From NCBI GenBank assembly GCA_009763385.1, contig CM019823.1:94375104-94439103 (forward strand): a stretch of 64,000 nucleotides of DNA. Direction: 5' to 3'. Positions 11,001-19,284 of this stretch are shown in pieces; the first letter of the stretch is position 1, and each line of letters begins with the position of its first letter. Below the pieces are notes generated by a model. It worked only from the letters and a program-made list of their open reading frames with translations, was not told where the DNA came from and did not search any database. Origin of the DNA: Coix lacryma-jobi var. lacryma-jobi. Its lineage: Eukaryota; Streptophyta; Magnoliopsida; Poales; Poaceae. Made by a program: the position numbers and the translations under genes.

Positions 11001-13799
11001 GACTTCCCCCTCCCAAACATAAGCACCCTGGTCGACAGAGCGGCAGGCTGCCAAATGCTATCCCTCCTCGATTGCTTCTCAGGCTATCACCAAATCTGGA
11101 TGAACGAAGAAGACGAAGAAAAAACAAGCTTTATCACACCCTCGGGCACTTTTTGCTTCCGAAGAATGGCAGAAGGTTTGAAAAATGCAGGCTCAACCTT
11201 CGCTCGCATGACCTCCGAAGTTTTCAAGGATGAGCATGCAGTCTCCGCCTATGTCGACGACCTAGTCGTTCAAAGCGAACTAAAAGAGAACCACATTCCA
11301 GACCTATCGAGGGTATTCAGCAACCTCCGGTACGCCGGACTGAAACTAAACCCAGAAAAATGTGTTTTCGGGGTAAGCGAAGGCAAGTTGCTAGGTTGCA
11401 TCGTCTCAGCCAGAGGAATCGAGGCCAACCCTGAGAAGATTGATGCCATCATGAACATGGAACCTCCGACGACCAAGAAAGCAGCTCAGCGTCTGACTGG
11501 TCGTTTGGCAGCACTTAGCAGATTCATCTCAAGATCCGCAGAGCGAGGGTTACCATTTTTCGAAACACTCAGAAGCAAAGCTCTTTTCCACTGGGGCCCC
11601 CAGCAACAAAAGGCCTTCGAGGAGTTAAAAAAGTATCTGACCAGCTTGACTGCATTAACCAGCCCAAGCAAGGGAGATTTATTGTTACTTTACGTCGCAG
11701 CCTCGCCTCACGCTGCAAGCGCGGTTCTCATCAAGGAGCTTCGCGCAAACGACAAGACCAGACAAGCCCCAATCTATTATGTTTCAGAAACCCTCGAGGG
11801 ACCAAAGAGAAATTATTCGGAGCTTGAGAAAATAGCATACGCAGTCGTCATGGCATCAAGAAAGCTCAAACACTATTTCCAGGCTTACGAGATCCAAGTA
11901 CCTTCGTCATACCCTCTCGAGAACATTTTCAAAAACAGCGAAGCAGTGGGGAGAATAGCAAAATGGGCAGTGGAGCTTAACAGTTATGCTATAACCTTCG
12001 TTGGTAGAACAGCGATCAAATCGCAGGTGCTGGCTGATTTCATAGCAGAATGGACACCCGACCCTCGCACCGGTGAGCTGCAGCAGGACCAGCTTTGGAC
12101 CGTCTACGTCGACGGGGCCTGGGGTGCAACCGGAGCCGGTGCCTCGGCCATCTTAATCTCGCCCTCCGGGTCGAAGCTGAGATACGCACGAAGGCTGGAC
12201 TTCAAGTGCACAAACAACTCCGCTGAATATGAGGCTGTGATTCTGGCACTTTCAAGGTTGCGATCGTTATCAGTCCGAAGGGCGTTCATCAACACAGACT
12301 CTCAAGTCATTGCGGGGCACATTGAAAAGAACTACAAAGCAAAAGATCCAGAGCTTCAAAAGTACTTTCAGTATGTGCGAAGGTTAGAATCCTTTTTCCT
12401 CGGCATAACAGTAAAAGCGATATCGAGGACTGAGAACAATGAAGCAGATTGCTTAGCCAAAGCCGCCGCACAGCAGCTACAGCTCCCTCCGGACGTATTC
12501 TACGAGGTTTCCACTCGGTCAGCTTTCGAAGCTTCTGAAATCAGCACCAAGCTTATCAGCACAATCCAGTGCGAGGATTGGAGGGCACCTATCATGGCCT
12601 ACATCAAAGGACTGCACGAGCCCAGCTCCAAAGAAGAAGAGAACAGACTAAAGCAAAGAGTGCGAGGGTACAAGATTATGGATAACACCTTGTTCAAAGC
12701 TTCAGTAACCTCACCTTGGCTCAAGTGCGTGTCACAGTCCGAAGGTAACGACATCCTCAAACTCATCCACGAAGGTATATGTGGTTCACACAATGGCCCG
12801 AGGGCACTAGTAGGAAAGGCTTTCCGGCAAGGTTTCTACTGGCCAACCGCGCTGAGAGACGCTGAAACCATCGTCAAGAAGTGCGAAGGTTGTCAACTGA
12901 CAGCAAAACACCAAAACACCCCAGGGGCTCCCACAACCCTCATACGCCCAACCTGGCCCCTACAAAGGTGGGCAATGGACCTCGTGGGCCCATTACCGAC
13001 GGCTCCGGGGAACCTTCGCTACGCGGTGGTAGCCGTGGAATATTTCACCAAATGGACCGAAACAAGACCGCTGTCCTCCATAACATCCCTCGCAGTAAAA
13101 AGGTTTTTCTGGCAGCAGATAGTTTGTCGCTTCGGAGTCCCCCAACATCTAACCGTCGACAACGGCACCCAGTTTGACAGCGAGGTTTTCAAAGAATTCT
13201 GTGCACAAATCGGAACAATCCTATGCTTCGCCTCAGTCCGACACCCGCAGTCCAACGGCCTAGTCGAAAGGGCCAACGCAACAATCTTCCAATCCATATC
13301 CAAAAAATTGCAAGGCAGACCCAAAGGCAAATGGGCAGACGAGCTAACTGCAGTCACCTGGTCTCACAATACCTCCGAATGCAGAGCAACCAAGTTCACA
13401 CCCTTCAAACTTTTGTTCGGCGAAGAAGCCGTGTTACCAGAGGAGCTAAGATTCATCTCACCAAGAACAACCCTCGCAAGTGATGAGCCAGCCATACTAA
13501 CCGACAAGGACTTGCTAGAAGAAACAAGATGCAGCGCAGTTCACAACCTGCGCAAATATCAGGAAGAGACCAAGAAGTGGAGAGATAAAAAGGTCAGAAT
13601 CAAGAACCTGCAGAAGGGTGACCTCGTCCTCATCCGAAAACAAAACGCCAGCATGGCCGGAAAGTTCCAGCCTAAGTGGACAGGCCCGTTCCTGATCGCA
13701 GAATGCAATCGCCCAGGCTCTTTCCACCTCTCCGACAGCGAAGGTAATATCCTACCACACACCTGGAACATCGACGACCTTCGCAAATTCTACCCATAG
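8091..13799 (+). CDS. Tat-1 gag-pol polyprotein, intact, 1902 aa
   Basis: A single frame makes capsid/nucleocapsid, protease, reverse transcriptase, RNase H and integrase. The ATG at 8091 is chosen because it is the first after the primer site; the frame is open upstream into the LTR. Capsid-type gag is near residues 210-390. The zinc knuckle CHFCGMGKGHTTKQC starts near 453. Protease LVDTGSSADILF has its Asp near 680. The RT YVDD is near 1054-1057. The RNase H YVDGAWG Asp is near 1341. Integrase has an H-H-C-C finger near 1560-1605 and core D1630, D1690, E1726, with 35 residues between the last two. There is no chromodomain; the C-terminus ends with a GPF-type stretch. All key catalytic residues checked are present, without stop or frameshift. 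Gag and pol are fused in one frame, so any ratio control must be post-translational or by splicing. Confidence 0.95.
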   Translation: MAGNRRAPSARDQRVAREAAAVVPPAEEIAQPSGGENVTPEPQSLGPQARVATQPHPHTSGEGEGEEEEVGLEALERLEAELQEKKRRLEQLERHNRLRSIRQRADEAREQLRRMEESLAAAEAEAEGWNNEEIPPLREGNEEPNQDNLRHHPPPPPPPVHPEPYLVRHPNLRQLYPDEREQNLRSQRRHQQHQMPYDPKSPLSQTLQTQPWPPCYNPQNLPRYDGLSDPRQFIMSYEAAVAAAGGDESTMAKSFVIILRDIAQTWYSNLRPGTVDSWACLRDKLCTNFKGITPAPLNPIELFNCKQEEREPLQDYWRRFIQIRARTPGISDEAVILAAVSGLRPGPCSSKFARKPANSIEELHETMERYCRADMDFRAKSDARRSQQRPQPRPQPRESNPRQEQSNVGAINKATSYEHQTRDAHHPSSQAPQALPPLPNQRYQQRDPAKMYCHFCGMGKGHTTKQCECFAKGKEFQESGKPAMSDPRTINHTRKPSFHPPNPTYHYTPINYGLPSQQPPYNHHPLYNQTHYQPTTTPQRQNPPYTVTYPATPQNQIPATHQATSALPPPPPIPALPAPQPVKAEGSNQTTINNPTSTFGVILAITGGSNEDHGNKRQRKEHARRVHHVAVEGPHKFGRWSHIPITFDSSDMKLRDYPHTDAMVIETNLAGWTVTKILVDTGSSADILFASTFDSMKLDRNLLQPADNPLYGFGGQQVRAVGKIPLPVTFGDQINCRTEHITFDVVDMFYPYNAIFGRGVTNAFNAVIHPAYLCMKLPAPKGVVAVFGDQDIARTAEGNVAPGQRNVHNLSKPQTPGISVEGEACNDRVKAAPKDETKQVQLFEGNGERKVIISANLDPRSEGNLITFLRENSDTFAWSAEDLKGVNRSMIEHSLNIKTGYRPIKQKLRKMSEERKEAAKAEVKRLLDAGVIRPVKYPTWLSNVVLVQKKNKKWRMCVDFTCLNKACPKDDFPLPNISTLVDRAAGCQMLSLLDCFSGYHQIWMNEEDEEKTSFITPSGTFCFRRMAEGLKNAGSTFARMTSEVFKDEHAVSAYVDDLVVQSELKENHIPDLSRVFSNLRYAGLKLNPEKCVFGVSEGKLLGCIVSARGIEANPEKIDAIMNMEPPTTKKAAQRLTGRLAALSRFISRSAERGLPFFETLRSKALFHWGPQQQKAFEELKKYLTSLTALTSPSKGDLLLLYVAASPHAASAVLIKELRANDKTRQAPIYYVSETLEGPKRNYSELEKIAYAVVMASRKLKHYFQAYEIQVPSSYPLENIFKNSEAVGRIAKWAVELNSYAITFVGRTAIKSQVLADFIAEWTPDPRTGELQQDQLWTVYVDGAWGATGAGASAILISPSGSKLRYARRLDFKCTNNSAEYEAVILALSRLRSLSVRRAFINTDSQVIAGHIEKNYKAKDPELQKYFQYVRRLESFFLGITVKAISRTENNEADCLAKAAAQQLQLPPDVFYEVSTRSAFEASEISTKLISTIQCEDWRAPIMAYIKGLHEPSSKEEENRLKQRVRGYKIMDNTLFKASVTSPWLKCVSQSEGNDILKLIHEGICGSHNGPRALVGKAFRQGFYWPTALRDAETIVKKCEGCQLTAKHQNTPGAPTTLIRPTWPLQRWAMDLVGPLPTAPGNLRYAVVAVEYFTKWTETRPLSSITSLAVKRFFWQQIVCRFGVPQHLTVDNGTQFDSEVFKEFCAQIGTILCFASVRHPQSNGLVERANATIFQSISKKLQGRPKGKWADELTAVTWSHNTSECRATKFTPFKLLFGEEAVLPEELRFISPRTTLASDEPAILTDKDLLEETRCSAVHNLRKYQEETKKWRDKKVRIKNLQKGDLVLIRKQNASMAGKFQPKWTGPFLIAECNRPGSFHLSDSEGNILPHTWNIDDLRKFYP

Positions 13800-14093
13800 C
13801 GGAGCCTTAGCGACCCCTCGCGCTATGTAATTTTTGTCACTTTCTATGTTACCTACTCTCATGTACTTAACAAAAACAGGAGCTGCACTCTTTTTCCTTA
13901 CGAAGGGGCGTAAGGTTTTTTAACGAGGCAGTGTCCAAAGCACAAATACAGGCTAGAACCCCCAAAAAAGCAAAGTCTCCAGCTTTCCACTTCCAAGCAT
14001 CGAAAAAGCGGATCTCTTTCAAGAGCGCTACATTCGATGAAAACCCGCTAAGATTGCTTTGCAAAACGTTCCTGTTCTTTTCAAAGCAAACTT

Positions 14094-14640
14094 CACCTCC
14101 GCCTAAAAAGGGGAGGAAAGTCGAGCACCCTGGCACAAACGACAGGGGCTCGCAAAAGCAATTTCCACCTCCGCCTAAGACAAGGGGAGGTCGAAAAAGT
14201 CGAGCACCCTGGCACAAACGACAGGGGCTCGCAAAAGCAATTTCCACCTCCGCCTAAGACAAGGGGAGGTCGAAAAAGTCGAGCACCCTGGCACAAACGA
14301 CAGGGGCTCGCAAAACCAATTTCCACCTCCGCCTAAGACAAGGGGAGGTCGAAAAAGTCGAGCACCCTGGCACAAACGACAGGGGCTCGCAAAAGCAATT
14401 TCCACCTCCGCCTAAGACAAGGGGAGGTCGAAAAAGTCGAGCACCCTGGCACAAACGACAGGGGCTCGCAAAACCAATTTCCACCTCCGCCTAAGACAAG
14501 GGGAGGTCGAAAAAGTCGAGCACCCTGGCACAAACGACAGGGGCTCGCAAAAGCAAACTCACCTCCGCCTAAGATAAGGGGAGGAAAGTCGAGCACCCTG
14601 GCACAAATGACAGGGGCTCGCAAAAAAGCAAACTTCACCT
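14094..14640 (+). repeat. 79-bp tandem repeat array, about 7 copies, in Tat-1 3' region
   Basis: Period 79 bp: 'cacctccgcctaagacaagg' starts recur near 14166, 14245, 14324, 14403 and 14482. Each unit contains gtcgagcaccctggcac and acaggggctcgc. Variant words aaaagcaa and aaaaccaa alternate in the central copies, suggesting a 158-bp higher-order unit. Outer copies are shorter variants. Open frames read through it on the minus strand are artefacts of the repeat. Confidence 0.93.
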
Positions 14641-14793
14641 CCGCCAGAAATAAGGGAGGGCGCGAAGTCCAAAAAGTCAAGCTTTCTCGCTCAAGCAAAC
14701 CAGGCATCGGCGCGGGCCCCACTTTCTCCGCCCCGCCCGAGCCCTCCAAGCCAGGCCTCGGCGCGGGGCCACATCAACGCGATCAAAAAGAAA

Positions 14794-15290
14794 CGCGCGA
14801 GCCCCGCTAAAAGAAAAAGGGGGCGTCGCTGTTTTTTCAAAACAAGCTCACGAGAGCAAACGCGCGAGCCTCGCTAAAGACAAAGGGGGCGTCGCTGTTT
14901 TTCAAAACAAGCTCACGAGAGCAAACGCGCGAGCCTCGCTAAAGAAAAAGGGGGCGTCGCTGTTTTTCAAAACAAGCTCACGAGAGCAAACGCGCGAGCC
15001 TCGCTAAAGAAAAAGGGGGCGTCGCTGTTTTTTCAAAACAAGCTCACGAGAGCAAACGCGCGAGCCTCGCTAAAGAAAAAGGGGGCGTCGCTGTTTTTTC
15101 AAAACAAGCTCACGAGAGCAAACGCGCGAGCCTCGCTAAAGAAAAAGGGGGCGTCGCTGTTTTTTCAAAACAAGCTCACGAGAGCAAACGCGCGAGCCTC
15201 GCTAAAGAAAAAGGGGGCGTCGCTGTTTTTTCAAAACAAGCTCACAGGAGTAAACGCGCGAGCCTCGCTAAGATTCAAGCAGGGCGTCAC
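14794..15290 (+). repeat. 65-67-bp tandem repeat array, about 8 copies, in Tat-1 3' region
   Basis: Units start cgcgcgagcctcgctaaaga at 14794, 14861, 14926, 14991, 15057, 15123, 15189 and 15255, and contain gggggcgtcgctg and aacaagctcacgag. The first and last units are diverged; length variation comes mainly from the T run. Degenerate traces of the same unit start Tat-2 at about 39783, so the array is an old part of this family that expanded in Tat-1. Confidence 0.93.
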
Positions 15291-15410
15291 CGTTAAAACA
15301 ACTTAACAAACGTCAAAATAGCACAGCAAATATGGCACACAACCCATACGCTTCTCATACCGTTACAAAACAATGTTACAACAACAAACATATCCCAAAA
15401 TAAAAAATCC

Positions 15411-15959
15411 TTACAAGGGACCACCGCTCCCCTCTTTTAACTCCAAATCATCCAAACCTTCGGCCTCCACCTCAAACCCCCCCTCCACTGGAACCAGGGG
15501 TCCCCACAACAAAGGAACTGCAGGGACAATTGGCAGCTCCCCGGGCAAAACCCTCGCCCTATACATGTACCTATGCCTCGTCTCAACTTCCGAAGGTTCC
15601 TCCTTCGGGATCACAAGCGCCCCATCCGAACCAACTTCAAGCTCCTTTCGACCAAACAAATATTCCAAAGCCGTGTTCTCGTCAATATCATCATCACCGA
15701 CAGCTTGCGAAGTCGACGAAGACCCAAACAAATAACGATCGGCTTGGCGGTCTGTATAGTCTGCCTCGCGCCAAAATCGACTCGACCTACTATTCTTTAA
15801 ATCATATCTCCGCACCTTCGACCACCAAAAACGTTCAAAGGAAAGCGAAGGATACTTAAATCTAGCGCGAGCCCATGATTCACCAGTTATAAAAACATCT
15901 TGGTAGTTCAACATCAGCGGGGTCACGTCGAACACGTCTAGCACGGTTCCGTCAGGAAC
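15411..15959 (-). CDS. Tat-1 antisense gene, exon 3 (C-terminus)
   Basis: The last exon, 182 codons plus stop, starts VPDGTVLDVFDVTP after an acceptor reading gtaacatgcag. It follows exon 2 in phase 0. It includes the stretch FWWSKVRRYDLKNSRSSRFW and an acidic tail rich in Glu/Gly. The Tat-2 counterpart (39985-40536) keeps the same acceptor, length (183 codons) and most residues, including the VPDGTVL start and DVFITGESW. I do not recognise a named domain. Conservation while surrounding non-coding sequence has diverged argues that it is translated as part of the spliced protein. Confidence 0.75.
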   Translation of the reverse strand, partial: VPDGTVLDVFDVTPLMLNYQDVFITGESWARARFKYPSLSFERFWWSKVRRYDLKNSRSSRFWREADYTDRQADRYLFGSSSTSQAVGDDDIDENTALEYLFGRKELEVGSDGALVIPKEEPSEVETRHRYMYRARVLPGELPIVPAVPLLWGPLVPVEGGFEVEAEGLDDLELKEGSGGPL

Positions 15960-16069
15960 CTGCATGTTACACAAAAATACGAGATGTCTCAGCCTCGCCA
16001 AGTTTTTACAAAACAACCATAGTATCTACAAAAATGCCTCCCTCGCCCCAACAAACCCAGGCATCACAC

Positions 16070-16309
16070 CTGCCCAGCTTCCCCCCGATTGATGTCCGCA
16101 CCCTCGCCAGCGGTGGCAGTCGAGGTCCCAGCTGACGCCTCCTCCGCCGTGTTCTCCTTCGCGGCATCTCCTTCCACGATCGGCCCGCTCCCGGTCAACG
16201 CCTCGATCTCGGCGAGCGTAACCCCCCCACAGCTTGGCTCAGGAGCGGCTTCGGGGTCACCCCTCGCTGCATCTTCCGTGGTCGGCGAGGGCATCGCATC
16301 TCGTCGAGC
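16070..16309 (-). CDS. Tat-1 antisense gene, exon 2
   Basis: An 80-codon exon bounded by acceptor tttttcttgtag and donor CAG|GTGTGA; both junctions are phase 0. It encodes a low-complexity Ala/Glu/Thr/Pro-rich segment (MPSPTTEDAARGDPEAAPEP...) with no recognised domain. Reading past the donor hits a stop within two codons, so splicing is needed to join exon 3. Tat-2 has a 95-codon counterpart at 40644-40928 with the same donor and an equivalent acceptor. Confidence 0.7.
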
Positions 16310-16407
16310 CTACAAGAAAAATAAAGGACAAACCTCGCCAAAATCAACAAGCAACCCCTCTAAAACAAAAGCAACACAGACCACAAAACTTAAACAAAGG
16401 TGCGAAC

Positions 16408-18912
16408 CTGGCGCGTAGCCTCGGCAGCTTCTTCGAAGGCGAGAGCCCGGCCACCTCCGGAGATCCAAAACTTGCGAAGCAAACGCATCGCACAGTTCCG
16501 GACATCTGCGTCATCAACCTTCATCTGGCGAACCTCTTCAACCGTCGGAAAGACATGGCTCGGCCTTTTGACCTTGCGAAGATGATCACAATCCGCCAGT
16601 CGAAGCGTGCTTGCCATTGCCAAGGCCCCGGCGTAGCCACCAAAATCGGCTGCATTGGAGACTAGCGAGCTAAACACATCAAGCTCGTTGCCCAGCCAGC
16701 CCTCGAAGGCCTCTGCATCAACCGCAGGCAACGGCTCTCCGGCCGAACCCCCAGCCTCGGTCAGACAACAATCAAGTTTACGCTTGACGTTCTCCATGCT
16801 CGCCCGCCAAGAATTCTTCAAATCAACTAGCCGACCCTCGGCCTCGGCTAAAGCCTTGTCTTTCTCCTTTCCCGCGGCGATCAGATCAGCATTACGCTTC
16901 GCCAGCTCAACCGCCTCCTCTCGAGCCTCCGCGGCCTTCTCCGAAGCAATTCTCATTTCACTTTCTCTGTTCACCAGGCTCCGCGCCAGCTTGCTGTTCT
17001 CCTTCTCAAGTTCAGTCATATGATTCCTCATAAACTCCATGTCGGCGCTAACCTTCCGCCTCGCTGAGCGGTTCAAGAGCATCAGCTCCGCCAATTTGAC
17101 GTCAACATCATCCAAGGTGTCGCCAACCGCTTGACCCGCAAGAAGGACCTCCGCCTCCGGCACACAAATGCGGCCGAAGATCCGGCCCAGAAAACGCCTT
17201 TCCTCCGGGCTACACTGCAGGTGGCAACCCCGAAGGTCCGGACTGGTGAACAGTGCAGTGGCCGGATCAGAAATCCCAAGCTCCCTGGCGTATTCTGGAA
17301 GGCTCGACCGGCTAGCCTCGCCAAACGGCCTTTTTCCCCGCGACCGCGCAGAGTCAAGTTCCCCATCAAACTCTGCCCCCTCCACCCAGAGGTGTGAGCC
17401 CGCGAAGCTGGGAACCGCACCTCGTCGAGGGCCACCCGGCTCAATATCTCGTGAAAGCTCATCTGCGCCCCGGGTAGCCATCCCACCAACAACCGGCGAG
17501 GCTCCGCCTCCAATCGACACCTCCTCATCCGTGTCATGCCCTCCAGAAGAACCCTCGCTACCATCTTCAGACGAACCCTCGCCCGTCCCCCCCTCCTTCG
17601 CGTCCTTCTCCACCTCATCATCAGATTCATCCTCGTCGCCCGAAAGTTGGACCAAAGCACCGATCCCTCCAACGCGAGGCACGCGTGCCCCGACCGAACT
17701 GGCACCCCGGCCGCTCCGAGCCGCGGCCAAAGAAGCGCCCGCACCAACAGAGCCAGTAGCGACCCTCGTCGCAAGCACCTTCGCTCGTCCGCCAGCCCCC
17801 CCACGGCCTCGACCACGGCCCCGCTTCGGCCGAGACACGATCTCCGCTTCTCCCGAAGCCTTCCGCTTCCTTTTCTTCGGCGCGTCGTCGCTCGAAGGAG
17901 CAGGCCAGTCGGCGTACCGAATACCAAGAATATCAAACATTCTGTTCACGCGACCTTCGCCGCCCACCAAGCTATGGATAGTTTTCACTTCCAGTGGGGA
18001 AAGCTTCCCCACGAGCTCGTCCGTCCACTGTTGAACTCGTTTAAAAACAGCTTCGTTCCCATCCTCGCGCCTCGGAAATTTTTTAAGAGTTCTTTCCCAC
18101 ACCTTCTCTAGATCCAAACTAGGCTTCTTCAAGCCCCTACCTTCGTACCTCGGGTCATCCTCCACAACGAACCAAGTTTGCCTCCGGCCAAGAGGCCAAA
18201 TCTTGGCACAGCAATATTCCTCCACCAAATCACGGGCGCACTGGGAACGCGCAACAACCCTCAGGCAATCAACAGCAGCATGGGCCTCGATGCTCATCTT
18301 AGCCTCGGCACCCACATCTCCAAGCACCGGAAGCTCGCCGCAAAGCTCGGAGCTGTCACTAAGTTTGTAATAGAACCAGAACTCCTGCCATCCGCTGCTC
18401 CACTTGTTCCTCTGTGCTTGCACCGGCAGCTCCGCGCCGGCGCGATGGCAAAAAGTGTACACCGCAAATTGCCCAAGGCTGGTCTTGCCCTCGCTGTCCG
18501 TAATCTTGCGAGGCTGCATGTGAACGCGATGAGTACGAACAAAACCCTCGACATGCGGGACAACCCCCTGAGACCTGCAGGCCCAGACGTAGACCGACAT
18601 CTTTGTGAAGCAAGAAGGCGTAAGCTGATGAAACCGCAGGTTGAACCTTCGCAAGACCGAAGTCACGAAGGAGTCAGCTGGGAAGCGAAGGCCAGCCGAA
18701 AAGAACTCTTCAAACACCACAACCTCGTCTGCATCCGGCTTCGGCACGGTCTCCCCACTGCTGGCCCTCGCTCTGCCTTCCTCAATCCAGCCCCACCGCA
18801 CGTAAGATGCAACCTCACTTGCACAAACCCGGCTCAAACCAAACTCAAAGCTAATCCCCTCATCCGCGGCTGCGGGAGAAACAGCGCGAGCAGTTTGCTT
18901 CAACCTAGCCAT
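16408..18912 (-). CDS. Tat-1 antisense gene, exon 1: H3-tail-like N-terminus, PF04195-like domain, coiled coil
   Basis: 835 codons from the ATG at 18912 to donor CAG|GTTCGC. The start is chosen because the frame upstream has no other ATG and Tat-2 starts at the matching Met. Residues 2-9 are ARLKQTAR, like the histone H3 tail. Residues about 65-130 (VFEEFFSAGLRFP...FHQLTP...VYVWACRSQGVVP) resemble the 'putative gypsy type transposon' family (PF04195). Near 345-375 lies a basic KKRKRK and RGRGRGRGG segment, a likely nuclear/nucleic-acid-binding region. Near 400-470 is an acidic Ser/Glu/Asp stretch. Near 600-720 is a long coiled coil with heptads. Spliced to exons 2 and 3 the product is 1097 residues. 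Extra ORFs here are known for Tat elements; their function is unknown. A nuclear, chromatin-related role is inference. Confidence 0.85.
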
Positions 18913-19060
18913 CTGTTCAACTGCAAACACTACCGAACAACGAACGCCTACCTCAACCCTCGCAGACAAGCTCAAACAAACCTTCGCTACAAGCAAATTG
19001 CAACAGCAAGATGGCTATAGCAACAGAGAGCACAATCGAAACTCCACACCTACTCGTGCT

Positions 19061-19067
19061 TTTTATA
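19061..19067 (-). promoter_or_regulatory. Antisense-gene TATA box (Tat-1)
   Basis: Read on the minus strand: cctataaaaagc, 155 bp upstream of the ATG at 18912. Tat-2 has cttataaatag at the same 155-bp spacing (60498 to 60343). A block ttgctatagccatc downstream of the TATA is also shared. This suggests a dedicated promoter for the antisense gene, separate from the LTR promoter. Confidence 0.65.
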
Positions 19068-19270
19068 GGCCGGGAAAACAAGCCCCTCACCCGACGAAGT
19101 CGGCACGACAACCAAAGAACGCGGCGCAAAAAACGAAACAGGCCTCAACAGTATAAAACAACAACGCAACGGCCCAGCCCAAAGCAGCCGCGGGCGTCGC
19201 TGCCGAGGGCCCCTTTCTGTCCCCATTAAAAGGCGCTGCTTGGGCCTAAACACGGTTTTTAGATCCAAGA

Positions 19271-19284
19271 CAACGAGGGGCTAC
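19271..19284 (+). promoter_or_regulatory. Tat-1 polypurine tract
   Basis: caacgaggggctac directly precedes the 3' LTR start TGTTGGGG. Tat-2 has the same motif at 60704-60717. Confidence 0.8.

Noticed and set aside
13400..13799. Chromodomain at the end of Tat-1 integrase
   Set aside because: The C-terminus ends with a GPF-type stretch and shows no chromodomain pattern.
14093..14749. Minus-strand proteins with repeated FASPCRLCQGARLFRPP-type segments
   Set aside because: They are translations of the 79-bp tandem repeat in rotating frames; no start or gene context supports them.
14094..15290. Possible CRISPR array
   Set aside because: The units are contiguous tandem repeats of 79 and 66 bp without unique spacers, in a plant retrotransposon.
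18880..18912. A histone H3 gene
   Set aside because: Only the first eight or so residues resemble H3; the rest is a PF04195-like and coiled-coil protein with no histone fold.
18178..19020. 280-codon plus-strand frame opposite the antisense gene
   Set aside because: It is the reverse-strand shadow of exon 1; it has no domain and is not kept open in Tat-2.
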